DNA of 12,211 bases. It comes from Acidimicrobiia bacterium (GTDB lineage Bacteria; Actinomycetota; Acidimicrobiia; Acidimicrobiales; Ilumatobacteraceae). Below, in pieces: positions 1 through 7,329 of the stretch. Below the pieces are notes generated by a model. That model searched no databases. It had not been told where the DNA came from and saw only the letters and a list, made by a program, of their open reading frames with translations. The first letter of the stretch is position 1. Each line of letters opens with the position of its first letter. Location: positions 1 to 12,211 of the forward strand of contig RGSV01000017.1 in the NCBI GenBank assembly GCA_010025655.1, given 5' to 3'. Made by a program: the position numbers and the translations under genes.

Positions 1-42
1 GGGATGAGTGCCACTACCCAGGTGCTCGCCCGCAAGGGTTGA
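1..42 (+). CDS. C-terminal tail of an unidentified upstream gene (partial)
   Basis: Frame 1 is open from the left edge and ends at a TGA at 40-42, giving a tail that reads ...SATTQVLARKG. The stop lies 11 nt before the YceI ATG, and the YceI Shine-Dalgarno overlaps it. That arrangement is typical of genes in one operon. The visible 13 residues are too few to assign a family, and a 42-nt open stretch is weak evidence for coding by itself. Confidence 0.4.
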   Translation, partial: GMSATTQVLARKG

Positions 43-44
43 GG
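41..44 (+). promoter_or_regulatory. Shine-Dalgarno fixing the YceI start at 54
   Basis: GAGG lies 9 nt before the ATG at 54. It supports 54 over the in-frame TTG at 39, which would add five residues and would overlap this motif. Confidence 0.5.
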
Positions 45-53
45 TCGGCCGCG

Positions 54-779
54 ATGTCACGACCGTTGCGCTACGCACTGATCTCCATAGGTGTAGCCCT
101 CGTGATGTTCGTCGGTGGGCCGTGGGTGTACATCAACCTGATTCGCGACGATGCGCCGGAGAGTTTTCTCGACCAAGCCAGTGCGACCACCATCGCCGTT
201 GCAACGACCGACACCACACTGGTGCCGAGCGACGTGACCGTCGCGCCTGCCGAAACGCTCACTGATCCGTCGGGTGCGTGGCGGGTGGCGGCCGAATCGC
301 TGGTGGGCTATCGCGTCGACGAGGTGCTGTTCGGTCAGAACGTCACCGCGGTCGGACGCACGAACTCAGTCACTGGTGAGGTCACGGTCGAAGGCATTCA
401 GGTGGTGTCGGCCAGTTTCGAGGTCGACATGACCACGATTACGAGCGATGAGCCAAAGCGTGATGCACAGTTCGCCAGTCGAATCATGGACACGCTCAAC
501 TTCCCGACGTCGACGTTTGTTCTCGACACGCCAATCGCCTTGGCCGATGGGCTGGGTACCCAGGCCACCACGCACACGGCGCGCGGCACGCTCACCCTGC
601 GCGGCACGAGCAAACCCGTTGACGTCACGGTCGTCAGCACGCTGCGTAACGGGCAAGTCGTAGTAGCCGGTGAAATCGAAATCGTCTTTGCCGAGTGGGG
701 AATTCCCAACCCGTCAATTCCGGGCATCAGCACCGAAGACCGTGGCATCCTCGAGTTCAACCTCGTGTTGGAGCGTTGA
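54..779 (+). CDS. YceI-family lipocalin-like protein, membrane-anchored
   Basis: The protein has 241 residues from the ATG at 54. Residues 6-30 form one hydrophobic segment after a short basic start (MSRPLRY), which I read as an uncleaved N-terminal anchor. A Thr/Val/Ala-rich linker follows (about 40-72). The rest (about 73-241) is a YceI domain: an opening GAWRV strand, a VGYRVDE strand, the SFEVDMTTITSDEPKRDAQ segment, FPTSTFVLD, a GTLTLRGTSKPVDV hairpin and a closing ILEFNLVL strand. YceI proteins are beta-barrels that bind isoprenoid or other amphiphilic molecules, and most are exported, so this one probably displays its barrel outside the membrane. Its ligand is not deducible. The next gene starts 3 bp after the stop, so co-transcription is likely. 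The family call is strong; the role is not. Confidence 0.88.
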   Translation: MSRPLRYALISIGVALVMFVGGPWVYINLIRDDAPESFLDQASATTIAVATTDTTLVPSDVTVAPAETLTDPSGAWRVAAESLVGYRVDEVLFGQNVTAVGRTNSVTGEVTVEGIQVVSASFEVDMTTITSDEPKRDAQFASRIMDTLNFPTSTFVLDTPIALADGLGTQATTHTARGTLTLRGTSKPVDVTVVSTLRNGQVVVAGEIEIVFAEWGIPNPSIPGISTEDRGILEFNLVLER

Positions 780-782
780 TCT

Positions 783-2243
783 ATGCACACCGTGTATGGA
801 GTCACGCTCATCGCCCCAAAGCCGGCCGATGCCGCACGTGAAACACAGATGCGTGAGGCTGTTGGCGCGCTGATCCTTCCATGGCTCGAAGCCACTTGGC
901 CTGAGCCGAGTCGCACCAACACCGTGCAGGTGAATGCCCGCAGTGCCGTTACCGACAAAGTGTTTCGTGTCGATGTATCAGAGCAACATCGCGACGGCGA
1001 AGCACGGCAAGTGACTTCAGTTTCGATGTATAACACACAGCGCGGCGACCTCTGCATTGACATTCGCCGTGAAGTGCGACCCACGGGCACCGCAGTGTTA
1101 CCACGCGAACGCACCGAACTGCCACCCAAGGCACTGACCACGCTCGTGGCCGACATCGTGAGAGAACTGCGCGTGCGTGACGCACATAACGCAGTTTCTC
1201 CGAGCATCAGCAAGGCGACGAGTGAACTCGATGGTCAAGCCGTCGCAGCGTTGATCGACGCACCATCACGACGATTGCCGGTCATCGTTGAGAGCACCGT
1301 GAACAAGGCAAGAATCGCCACTGGCTCAGAGACGGCGCGCGTACTCACCGGGGCAGCACACGTGTATCACCTCACCACTGCTGAAGCGGAACGCGGCTTC
1401 AACCAGGTGAGCGGTCAACGCAAGGCAAGCAACAGCTGGGTGATCGTCGCCTGGCCCGGGTTGGGCAAAGCAGCACGTCTCGATGCGTATCCGCAGCAAG
1501 ACGACGAGCGACTCGTGCACGATGTGCTGGCGGCCGCCATCGGTGCACTGCCCGTGCAGCCACGCCCCACGACACGCCCAACGACGCTGTCAAATGTGCC
1601 GATTCAGCAGATGGTGGCGAATACTTCTTCGCCCGAGGTGGGTGAACTACGACGCAAGAACCAAGAACTTGAGCAGCGAGTCAACAATCTGCAAGATGAC
1701 TACGACGCCCTGCACGACAATCTCACAACGACTGAGCATCTCACCGCCAAGATGGCCGAAGACCGCGATCGATACCGTGACCAATTGACCGCCCTGCTCA
1801 CGCTGCGGGATGATGCCAAACAATGGAACAACACCGCACAGGTCGTCGCCATGGCAAAGCAGTCGTTCTCGATGTTGGACTTCCATCCCGACGTGGACTC
1901 ACGTCTCGGCAAGACGTCGTTTTCGCCAGCAACCAATCAGCGACTCTTTGGCAGCCTGCTTGAGCTGAACAACCTTGCGGCGCGCCTGCGACGCGGCGAC
2001 ATTGAACCCCATCTGTTCAATACCTATTGCACCGAGAAGTTCAACTTTGCTCCGTCAGTGGGTGACAATGCCATCAACAAGTTCGGCAGCGACTACACCA
2101 TCGAGTGGAATGGCAAACCCGTTCAATTGGGGCCACATATTCGCTGCAACGAGGCGCGCATCTACTTCTACCTCGATCAACAGCAACGGCGCGTGGTAGT
2201 CGGCCACGTTGGCGAACACTTGCGCGACAAATCGACCAGCTAG
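783..2243 (+). CDS. Unnamed 486-aa coiled-coil protein, function unknown
   Basis: I cannot name this protein. GGAG at 770-773 sits 9 nt before the ATG, and the YceI stop is 3 bp upstream, so the two are probably one transcript. Four parts are visible. An alpha/beta-looking N-terminus covers about 1-135. A second globular part (about 145-255) contains RVLTGAAHVYHLT and then VIVAWPG (W224-P225-G226). A charged coiled coil rich in Glu, Gln, Asn and Leu covers about 286-345. The C-terminal module (about 360-486) ends in PHIRCNEARIYFYLD and VVVGHVGEHL, with H452, R459, H475 and H479. No signal peptide or membrane segment is evident, so it is probably cytoplasmic. The C-terminal 'aRIYF...vvvGhvGeHL' pattern resembles modules I recall in other uncharacterised actinobacterial proteins, some of them near defence genes, but I cannot attach a family name. 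No nuclease, ATPase or protease motif is visible. A stand-alone sensor or stress/defence protein is speculation. Confidence 0.85.
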   Translation: MHTVYGVTLIAPKPADAARETQMREAVGALILPWLEATWPEPSRTNTVQVNARSAVTDKVFRVDVSEQHRDGEARQVTSVSMYNTQRGDLCIDIRREVRPTGTAVLPRERTELPPKALTTLVADIVRELRVRDAHNAVSPSISKATSELDGQAVAALIDAPSRRLPVIVESTVNKARIATGSETARVLTGAAHVYHLTTAEAERGFNQVSGQRKASNSWVIVAWPGLGKAARLDAYPQQDDERLVHDVLAAAIGALPVQPRPTTRPTTLSNVPIQQMVANTSSPEVGELRRKNQELEQRVNNLQDDYDALHDNLTTTEHLTAKMAEDRDRYRDQLTALLTLRDDAKQWNNTAQVVAMAKQSFSMLDFHPDVDSRLGKTSFSPATNQRLFGSLLELNNLAARLRRGDIEPHLFNTYCTEKFNFAPSVGDNAINKFGSDYTIEWNGKPVQLGPHIRCNEARIYFYLDQQQRRVVVGHVGEHLRDKSTS

Positions 2244-2244
2244 C

Positions 2245-2994
2245 TCAGCGACGTGTCAGTCGTCGCCACACACTCTGCACTAGCGACGAGGCAAGAAACG
2301 GCCGCACTAGTCGATATGCCACGCCCGGAACGACCACCGATTTGCCGCGGGCAAGTGCACGGCGGGCCTCATGCACCACGTCAATCGGTTCGAGCCACAT
2401 CCACTCGGGCACTTTGCTCGTGAGATGGGCGAGACCAGCGCGATGGTGTAATTCGGTATGCACGTAACCCGGGCAAACTGCCACGACCCTGACGCCTTTC
2501 TTGCGTACTTCAAGCGCGAGACTGCGCGCGTAGGCGGTGGCAGCAGACTTTGCCGCTGCATACGGACCTGCTTTTCGCATTGGGGTGAAAGCGGCGATGC
2601 TCGACACCACGACAACTTCGCCGTGGCCGCGCTGCACCATAGGCGGCACAAGTGCTTCACAGAGACGTACTACCCCGGCTGACATCAGGTACGACAGACG
2701 ATCAAGTTCATCACGATTGGTCGCACCCACGCTGGCGGCATGCGTGATTCCCGCATTGGCGACGATGATGTCGATGTCGCCGACCTGCTCGATGAGTGCG
2801 TCGACACCTGCCGCGCCAGACAGATCGGCGACGACCGTCTGCACTCTCACACCGTGTGATTGCAGATCGCTCGCCACTCGCTGTAGCTGCTCAACTGATC
2901 GACCCGTGAGGACCAGATCGTCGCCACGCGCCGCATGCCAACGGGCAAAGGCCTCACCGATTCCCGATGACGCACCAGTCACCAGCACTCGCAC
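2245..2994 (-). CDS. Short-chain dehydrogenase/reductase (SDR), NAD(P)-dependent
   Basis: This is a classical SDR of 249 residues from a GTG at 2994. That start gives MRVLVTGASSGIG and has GAGG 8 nt upstream; ATGs at 3012 and 3030 would add 6 or 12 residues without an SD. TGASSGIG (6-13) is the cofactor-binding glycine motif, NAG (80-82) closes the Rossmann core, and S132, Y145 and K149 form the catalytic Ser/YxxxK set, followed by the usual CPG at the end of the next strand. The helix residue that is normally the tetrad Asn reads as Met in my alignment (about 104, in LMSAGVVRL). The protein probably oxidises or reduces a hydroxyl/keto group; the DltE-like SDRs it resembles have many substrates, so none is assigned. 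It is divergent from the DUF885 gene and ends 1 bp from the upstream convergent gene. Confidence 0.92.
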   Translation of the reverse strand: MRVLVTGASSGIGEAFARWHAARGDDLVLTGRSVEQLQRVASDLQSHGVRVQTVVADLSGAAGVDALIEQVGDIDIIVANAGITHAASVGATNRDELDRLSYLMSAGVVRLCEALVPPMVQRGHGEVVVVSSIAAFTPMRKAGPYAAAKSAATAYARSLALEVRKKGVRVVAVCPGYVHTELHHRAGLAHLTSKVPEWMWLEPIDVVHEARRALARGKSVVVPGVAYRLVRPFLASSLVQSVWRRLTRR

Positions 2995-3002
2995 GCTTTG
3001 AG

Positions 3003-3006
3003 CCTC
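3003..3006 (-). promoter_or_regulatory. Shine-Dalgarno deciding the SDR start
   Basis: On the minus strand GAGG is followed by 8 nt and then GTG at 2994. Neither upstream ATG (3012 or 3030) has a comparable motif, so the shorter product is preferred. Confidence 0.5.
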
Positions 3007-3021
3007 GCACATTTCATCACT

Positions 3022-3027
3022 TAGTGT
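3022..3027 (+). promoter_or_regulatory. Candidate -10 hexamer for leaderless DUF885 mRNA
   Basis: TAGTGT fits TAnnnT and ends 7 nt before the ATG at 3035. Transcription would then begin at or next to the start codon. No Shine-Dalgarno precedes that ATG and no clear -35 is visible. This is inferred from spacing only. Confidence 0.3.
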
Positions 3028-3034
3028 CATACGA

Positions 3035-4705
3035 ATGGCATCACCGGTTTACGAACTCTCCGACGCATACATCGACCGTCTCGCCCAACTCGACCCGGGC
3101 TATGCAACGGCCCTCGGCATCCCGGGTAGCGACCACTTGATGACCGACTTCAGCCCTGCAGGCCACGAGGCACAAGAAGCGCTCAATCGCCAGACTCTTG
3201 CCAAACTCAATTCACTTGATACCTCAAGCGATGCCGATCGGCTTGCCGCGGGCGTGTTGCGTAACTCACTCGAAATGTCAGAGCGTGAGTTTGCCGCAGG
3301 TGAACATTTGCGGGCGATTCGCGTCTTGGCAGGCAGCGTCGACTACGCACGCTCCGTCTTCGACCTGATGCCGACCGAAACCGCTGAACACTGGCAGACG
3401 ATTGCCCAGCGAATGAGCAGAGTGCCACAAGCTTTCGCCGGCATGCGCGAGTCGTGGCGGCTCGGCATGCAGCGTGCAACCGTTGCACCGCTTCGTCAAG
3501 TGCTCGCCGTTGCCGACATGCTCGAGAGTTGGGCAGGTAGCGAGAGTGCGCCAGGATTCTTTGCGACGCTCGCCGAGCGTGGCGCTCTGGTGAAAGGTGC
3601 TCCGCAGTCAGAACTGCGAGCAGCGGCCAATGACGCCGCACGAGCACTAAGTGAAACTGCCGAGTTCTTGCGCAAGGAGTATGCGCCCGTAGCAGACCCG
3701 CGCAATGGGGTTGGCGAAGAGCGGCACGCCTTGGCTCGCCAGCGCTACATGGGCATGCATGTCGATGCTGACGACGCCTATGAGTGGGGTCTCGAAGAAG
3801 TGCGACGCCTTGATGCCGAGCTCGCTCGTTGTGCCAAAGGCATCAACCCGAATGCCTCACTCGATGAAGTGCGTCGCCAACTCGACAGTGACCCTGCGCA
3901 CGCCATCGAAGGTGAAGAGAACTTGCGGCAGTGGTTACAGGACCTGATGGACCAAGCGATGCACTTTCTCATCTCGAACAACCACTTCGATATTCCGGCA
4001 TCGATTCAAAAGATCGAAGCCAAGATTTCGCCTCCTGGTGGTGCGGCGGCGCAGTACTACATGTCACCGAGCGAAGATCTCTCGCGACCGGGTAGCACGT
4101 GGTACCCGGCCAACGGTCGCACGCGGTTTCCGCTGTGGAGCGAACCCACCACCGCGTATCACGAAGGCGTGCCGGGTCACCACTTGCAGATTGGTATGGC
4201 GGTGGTGAATCGCGAGCAGTTGTCGCGCTTCCAGCGCAATGAGTTTGTGAGTGGTCACGGCGAGGGCTGGGCGTTGTACGCCGAGCGACTGATGGACGAC
4301 CTCGGTTTTCTCGACCGCCCTGAGTATCGCCTCGGTTACCTCTATGCCCAGGCCTTTCGTGCTGCGCGAGTCGTCGTTGACATCGGCATGCACTGCGAGA
4401 AGAAGATTCCTGCAACATGGGGCTGGCATTCAGGTGAAGCCTGGACCCCAGAGTTGGCGCTCGAGTTCTTGTCGGCGAGGTCGTCGAACGACGAGGCCTT
4501 CAACCGCTCAGAGATCGATCGCTATCTCGGGTGGCCTGCCCAGGCGATTTCCTACAAACTCGGCGAACGTGTGTGGCTGCAGTTGCGTGACGAGGCAAAG
4601 GCACGCCATGGGGCCGCGTTCGACATTCGGGCCTGGCACACCTACGCGCTGAACCTTGGCAATCTCGGGTTAGAGCTCTTCTCACGTGAGATGGCGCGCT
4701 TCTAG
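3035..4705 (+). CDS. DUF885-family zinc metallopeptidase-like protein
   Basis: This is a full-length DUF885 protein of 556 residues. The N-terminus (YIDRLAQLDPGYATALGIPG...DFSP) is the usual opening of the family, which supports the ATG at 3035; the next Met is about 35 residues in. The signature HEGVPGHH lies at 376-383, and SGHGEGWALYAERL follows at 406-419. In this fold the His/Glu of the first motif and the Glu of the second (E410) are plausible zinc ligands and catalytic base. DUF885 proteins are regarded as gluzincin-like peptidases, and few have been characterised. No signal peptide is seen, so a cytoplasmic role in peptide turnover is likely. The 3' end overlaps the convergent L,D-transpeptidase gene by four bases in a CTAG that serves as stop on both strands. 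Confidence 0.93.
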   Translation: MASPVYELSDAYIDRLAQLDPGYATALGIPGSDHLMTDFSPAGHEAQEALNRQTLAKLNSLDTSSDADRLAAGVLRNSLEMSEREFAAGEHLRAIRVLAGSVDYARSVFDLMPTETAEHWQTIAQRMSRVPQAFAGMRESWRLGMQRATVAPLRQVLAVADMLESWAGSESAPGFFATLAERGALVKGAPQSELRAAANDAARALSETAEFLRKEYAPVADPRNGVGEERHALARQRYMGMHVDADDAYEWGLEEVRRLDAELARCAKGINPNASLDEVRRQLDSDPAHAIEGEENLRQWLQDLMDQAMHFLISNNHFDIPASIQKIEAKISPPGGAAAQYYMSPSEDLSRPGSTWYPANGRTRFPLWSEPTTAYHEGVPGHHLQIGMAVVNREQLSRFQRNEFVSGHGEGWALYAERLMDDLGFLDRPEYRLGYLYAQAFRAARVVVDIGMHCEKKIPATWGWHSGEAWTPELALEFLSARSSNDEAFNRSEIDRYLGWPAQAISYKLGERVWLQLRDEAKARHGAAFDIRAWHTYALNLGNLGLELFSREMARF

Positions 4706-5301
4706 CGCAGCACCACCACCTTCGTGCCGGGGGTGGCCCAGCGATAGATGAACTTCACGTCTTCGGTGGCCATACGCACACAGCCTGAACCCGCGAACCA
4801 GCCGAGTTGGTTGTAGGTCTGCATGGCTTTGCCATCTTTGCGCGGAATCTCGTGGAAACCGATGTTGCCGCCATCGGGACCCAACGCAAAGCGTGTCATC
4901 CAACGAAACGTCACGCCCTCAAAGTCGAGGCTGAACGACCACGGTGACTTCGTTGTCACCGCATATTCGCCCGGTGTCGGCACACCACGACGACCAGACA
5001 CCGGCATCGAACGGATGACAGTTTCGTTCTTGTCGACCACCCACACCCATTGCAGCGAGTTGCTGTAGACCACGCGACGGCCTTCACCTGATTTGCGCGG
5101 CAACAGTGGTGTGAAGCGGCGTGTCTCGGTGATGTTCGGCGAAATCAACGGCACCGTGCGCGCCTCGGGTGTCGCTGTCGAGCCGCTGTCTTGTGAGTTG
5201 CCATCCGACGTGCTGCCATCTTGCGCACCGCGGGCACTCACGACTCCAGCGGGGCTACACAGGGCCACCACGCACAACGCGATGGTGAATCGACGCTTCA
5301 T
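4702..5301 (-). CDS. Secreted L,D-transpeptidase (YkuD domain)
   Basis: The product has 199 residues from the ATG at 5301; an in-frame GTG just before it would add one residue. Residues 1 to about 25 are a typical Sec signal (MKRRF, then a hydrophobic core, then VVSARGAQ), followed by a Ser/Gly/Thr/Asp-rich linker. The YkuD catalytic domain starts near residue 70: a strand around VVYSNSLQWVWVV, a GVPTPGEY turn, IGFHEIP (His about 150), and GSGCVRM with the nucleophile Cys about 174. L,D-transpeptidases form 3-3 peptidoglycan crosslinks or attach proteins to peptidoglycan outside the membrane. HGxx is the more usual context of the first His; here it is HEIP. The AI-2E stop and this start overlap as TGATG, so translation is probably coupled. 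At about 200 aa it is a minimal enzyme without a LysM or Ig-like domain. Confidence 0.9.
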   Translation of the reverse strand: MKRRFTIALCVVALCSPAGVVSARGAQDGSTSDGNSQDSGSTATPEARTVPLISPNITETRRFTPLLPRKSGEGRRVVYSNSLQWVWVVDKNETVIRSMPVSGRRGVPTPGEYAVTTKSPWSFSLDFEGVTFRWMTRFALGPDGGNIGFHEIPRKDGKAMQTYNQLGWFAGSGCVRMATEDVKFIYRWATPGTKVVVLR

Positions 5302-6416
5302 CACTCGGCATCCAGATCTGTATCGTCAACGACCTCATAGCGATGGCCGACCGAACTCAAGAAGCCCTGCATGACCGCAGCGGCAGGTAACCCAAGAATC
5401 GCACCGGTAGGCCCAAGTACCGCACCACCAACGATCGCCGATGCAAAGGCGACACCGGCATGCAGTTCCATCGTTTGAGCCGTGATCTTCGGGGCGATGA
5501 GAAAGTTCTCGATCTGCTGATACACCACGATGAAGCCGAGCACGAAGAGGGCCTTGATTGGCGACTCAACCACGGTGAGCAAGAGCGGCAACACGCCGGC
5601 AACGTAGATACCAATCACCGGGAGGAACTGCGAGATGACGCCCACCCAGATCGCGAGCGCAATCGGAGCCGGCGTACCAATCGCCTGAAATGCGATCCAG
5701 TGCAAGAACGACGACACCACGGCAAGAATTGCGCGCGACGATAGATAACCACCGGTCTTCTCGACGGCGAGTTCCCACACATCGAGCACGACGCGCTGGC
5801 GACTGGGCTTCAACCACCTACAGATGGTGCGACGCAGGCGTGGCCCGTCGGCAGCGAGGTAAAAGGTAAAGAGCAGAATCGAGAAGGTTTGGAACAGCGT
5901 GCTGAACGCCGAGACACCGAGTTGCACGGCGCGATCTGCCTGCGAGTTCAAGAACTCACGCACCGGGCCATTCGGATCATCGAGTGAGTCAACTATCTCG
6001 GCAGCGTCGAGGTTTGCGCCAAAGTTGTCGTTGAGAAACCCCACCACATCGGTGACGTACTGGTCGCGATTATCGGAGAGCTGACTGGCCTGATCGGCGA
6101 CGAGAGCACCCATCACCGTTGCGAATCCGGCGATCACGACCGCCACGGCGGCGAGAATGATGATGGTTGCCAGACCCCGCGACATGCCTCGCCGAGCAAG
6201 GCGATTCGTACCTGGCTCGATAGCGAGAGCCAGAAACAGTGAAATCAACAGCAAGACGAAGAAGCCAGCGAGGCGGCTCCACAAGGCGCGGGCAACGAAG
6301 GTGCCGAGAAAGCCAATCCACAACAGCGCAATGGCACGCGGCACCCATGCGGGCATTGACTGTGGCGCCGGAGCATCATTTGGCACAACTTTCAGGGTAC
6401 TGAGGGGCATCGTCAT
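5301..6416 (-). CDS. AI-2E family (PerM-like) transporter
   Basis: From the ATG at 6416 (or 6410, two codons later) this is a 371-residue polytopic membrane protein. A double hydrophobic block covers about 28-66, a helix 81-107, then a soluble segment (110-160) rich in Asp/Asn. Further helices lie at about 165-188, 226-248, 251-283, 288-302 and 320-350. YQQIENFLIAPKI (299-311) and the Gly/Pro-rich GAVLGPTGAILGLPAAA are hallmarks of the family. The name comes from E. coli TqsA, which exports autoinducer-2; most homologues have other or unknown roles, such as sodium/proton exchange or permease-like functions. The coupled L,D-transpeptidase suggests an envelope role, which is inference. The open frame extends to 6623, but that extension is antisense to the DUF2236 gene and lacks family similarity. 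No SD is visible. Confidence 0.9.
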   Translation of the reverse strand: MTMPLSTLKVVPNDAPAPQSMPAWVPRAIALLWIGFLGTFVARALWSRLAGFFVLLLISLFLALAIEPGTNRLARRGMSRGLATIIILAAVAVVIAGFATVMGALVADQASQLSDNRDQYVTDVVGFLNDNFGANLDAAEIVDSLDDPNGPVREFLNSQADRAVQLGVSAFSTLFQTFSILLFTFYLAADGPRLRRTICRWLKPSRQRVVLDVWELAVEKTGGYLSSRAILAVVSSFLHWIAFQAIGTPAPIALAIWVGVISQFLPVIGIYVAGVLPLLLTVVESPIKALFVLGFIVVYQQIENFLIAPKITAQTMELHAGVAFASAIVGGAVLGPTGAILGLPAAAVMQGFLSSVGHRYEVVDDTDLDAE

Positions 6417-6425
6417 CACGGGTTG

Positions 6426-7325
6426 ATGTCGTGCTGGCACGATGAAGAGGTGAGGTTCGACCGCGCAATCGTCGGTGACGCTCTTGGCACGGTGCGCGAG
6501 GCGTTGAGTAAGGCCTTGCGCGATCGCGTCGCAGGCCCCGACGGCGAACAGCGCATGATGCAGCTGATGCAGCCCGATGCGCCGCGTTGGTTCGCCGAAG
6601 ACCGACCCATTCGACGAGTGCACGCTGATGCATCGATGTTCATTGGTGGACTACGGGCATTGCTGGTGCAGTCGCTGCACCCACTCGCCATGGCCGGAGT
6701 CGCTCAGCACTCGGACTATCGCAGTGACCCATGGGGTCGCTTACAACGCACCGCCGACTTCCTCGCAGCAACATCGTTCGGACCAGCCGACGAAGCTCAG
6801 CGTGCCGTCGATCTCGTGAATCGCGTGCATGAGCGGGTGCATGGTGTGGCGAGTGATGGCCGGCCGTACTCTGCTCGCGACCCACATCTTCTGCGTTGGG
6901 TGCACATCATCGAGATCGACAGTTTTCTCGTCGCCCATCAGCGGTTCGGTGACTTTCCTCTTGATGCAGCAGGTGCCGACGGCTACGTGAAAGATGCGGC
7001 CGTCATTGCCCGAAAGCTCGGCGTGCCCGCCCCACCGGAATCCGTGCGCGCATTGCGTGACCAGATCTCGTCGTATCGCGGCGAAGTGCGGGGTACCAAA
7101 GAGTCGCGCGACGCAATGCGGTACCTCTTGTTCGAGCCACCGCTGCCACCGGTTGCGCGAGCTGCCTATTCGCTGTTGGTTGCAGCCACCATCTCAACGC
7201 TGCCGCGTTGGTCGCGGGTACACCTCAACCTGCCCTATCTGCCACTCACCGAGCGTTTTGCACTCACGCCACTGGGTGATGCACTCACCCGTGCCGTTCG
7301 CTGGGCGATGCCGCAGCGCCAGTAA
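6426..7325 (+). CDS. DUF2236 / MpaB-type oxygenase family protein
   Basis: The product has 299 residues from the ATG at 6426. The central block QSLHPLAMAGVAQHSDYRSDPWGRLQRTADFL (residues 82-113) and the later VNRVHERVHG, YSARDPHLLRWVH and HIIEIDSFLVAH segments are characteristic of the MpaB/Lcp catalytic domain. Members include fungal MpaB and the latex-clearing protein, which use heme held by a conserved His; the His residues here (H85, H135, H139, H154, H160, H171) include plausible ligands. The substrate is unknown; bacterial members are abundant in actinobacteria. No signal peptide is seen. The start is uncertain: TTG 6423, ATG 6426 and GTG 6450 are all in frame and none has a properly spaced SD. 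The gene is divergent from the AI-2E gene by 9 bp and ends 4 bp from the convergent C26 gene. Confidence 0.88.
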   Translation: MSCWHDEEVRFDRAIVGDALGTVREALSKALRDRVAGPDGEQRMMQLMQPDAPRWFAEDRPIRRVHADASMFIGGLRALLVQSLHPLAMAGVAQHSDYRSDPWGRLQRTADFLAATSFGPADEAQRAVDLVNRVHERVHGVASDGRPYSARDPHLLRWVHIIEIDSFLVAHQRFGDFPLDAAGADGYVKDAAVIARKLGVPAPPESVRALRDQISSYRGEVRGTKESRDAMRYLLFEPPLPPVARAAYSLLVAATISTLPRWSRVHLNLPYLPLTERFALTPLGDALTRAVRWAMPQRQ

Positions 7326-7329
7326 CTGG

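Noticed and set aside
398..1213. 271-codon minus-strand open frame opposite YceI and the unknown gene
   Set aside because: It spans two genes with clear plus-strand coding. Its Ser/Thr/Arg-rich product looks like a high-GC shadow frame.
5301..6416. Quorum-sensing (AI-2) export system
   Set aside because: The family name is historical. No LuxS, Lsr or other AI-2 gene is present, so function cannot be inferred from the name.
6417..6623. 69-codon N-terminal extension of the AI-2E protein
   Set aside because: It is antisense to well-supported DUF2236 coding sequence, shows no family-like residues, and the hydrophobic protein begins normally from the ATG at 6416 or 6410.
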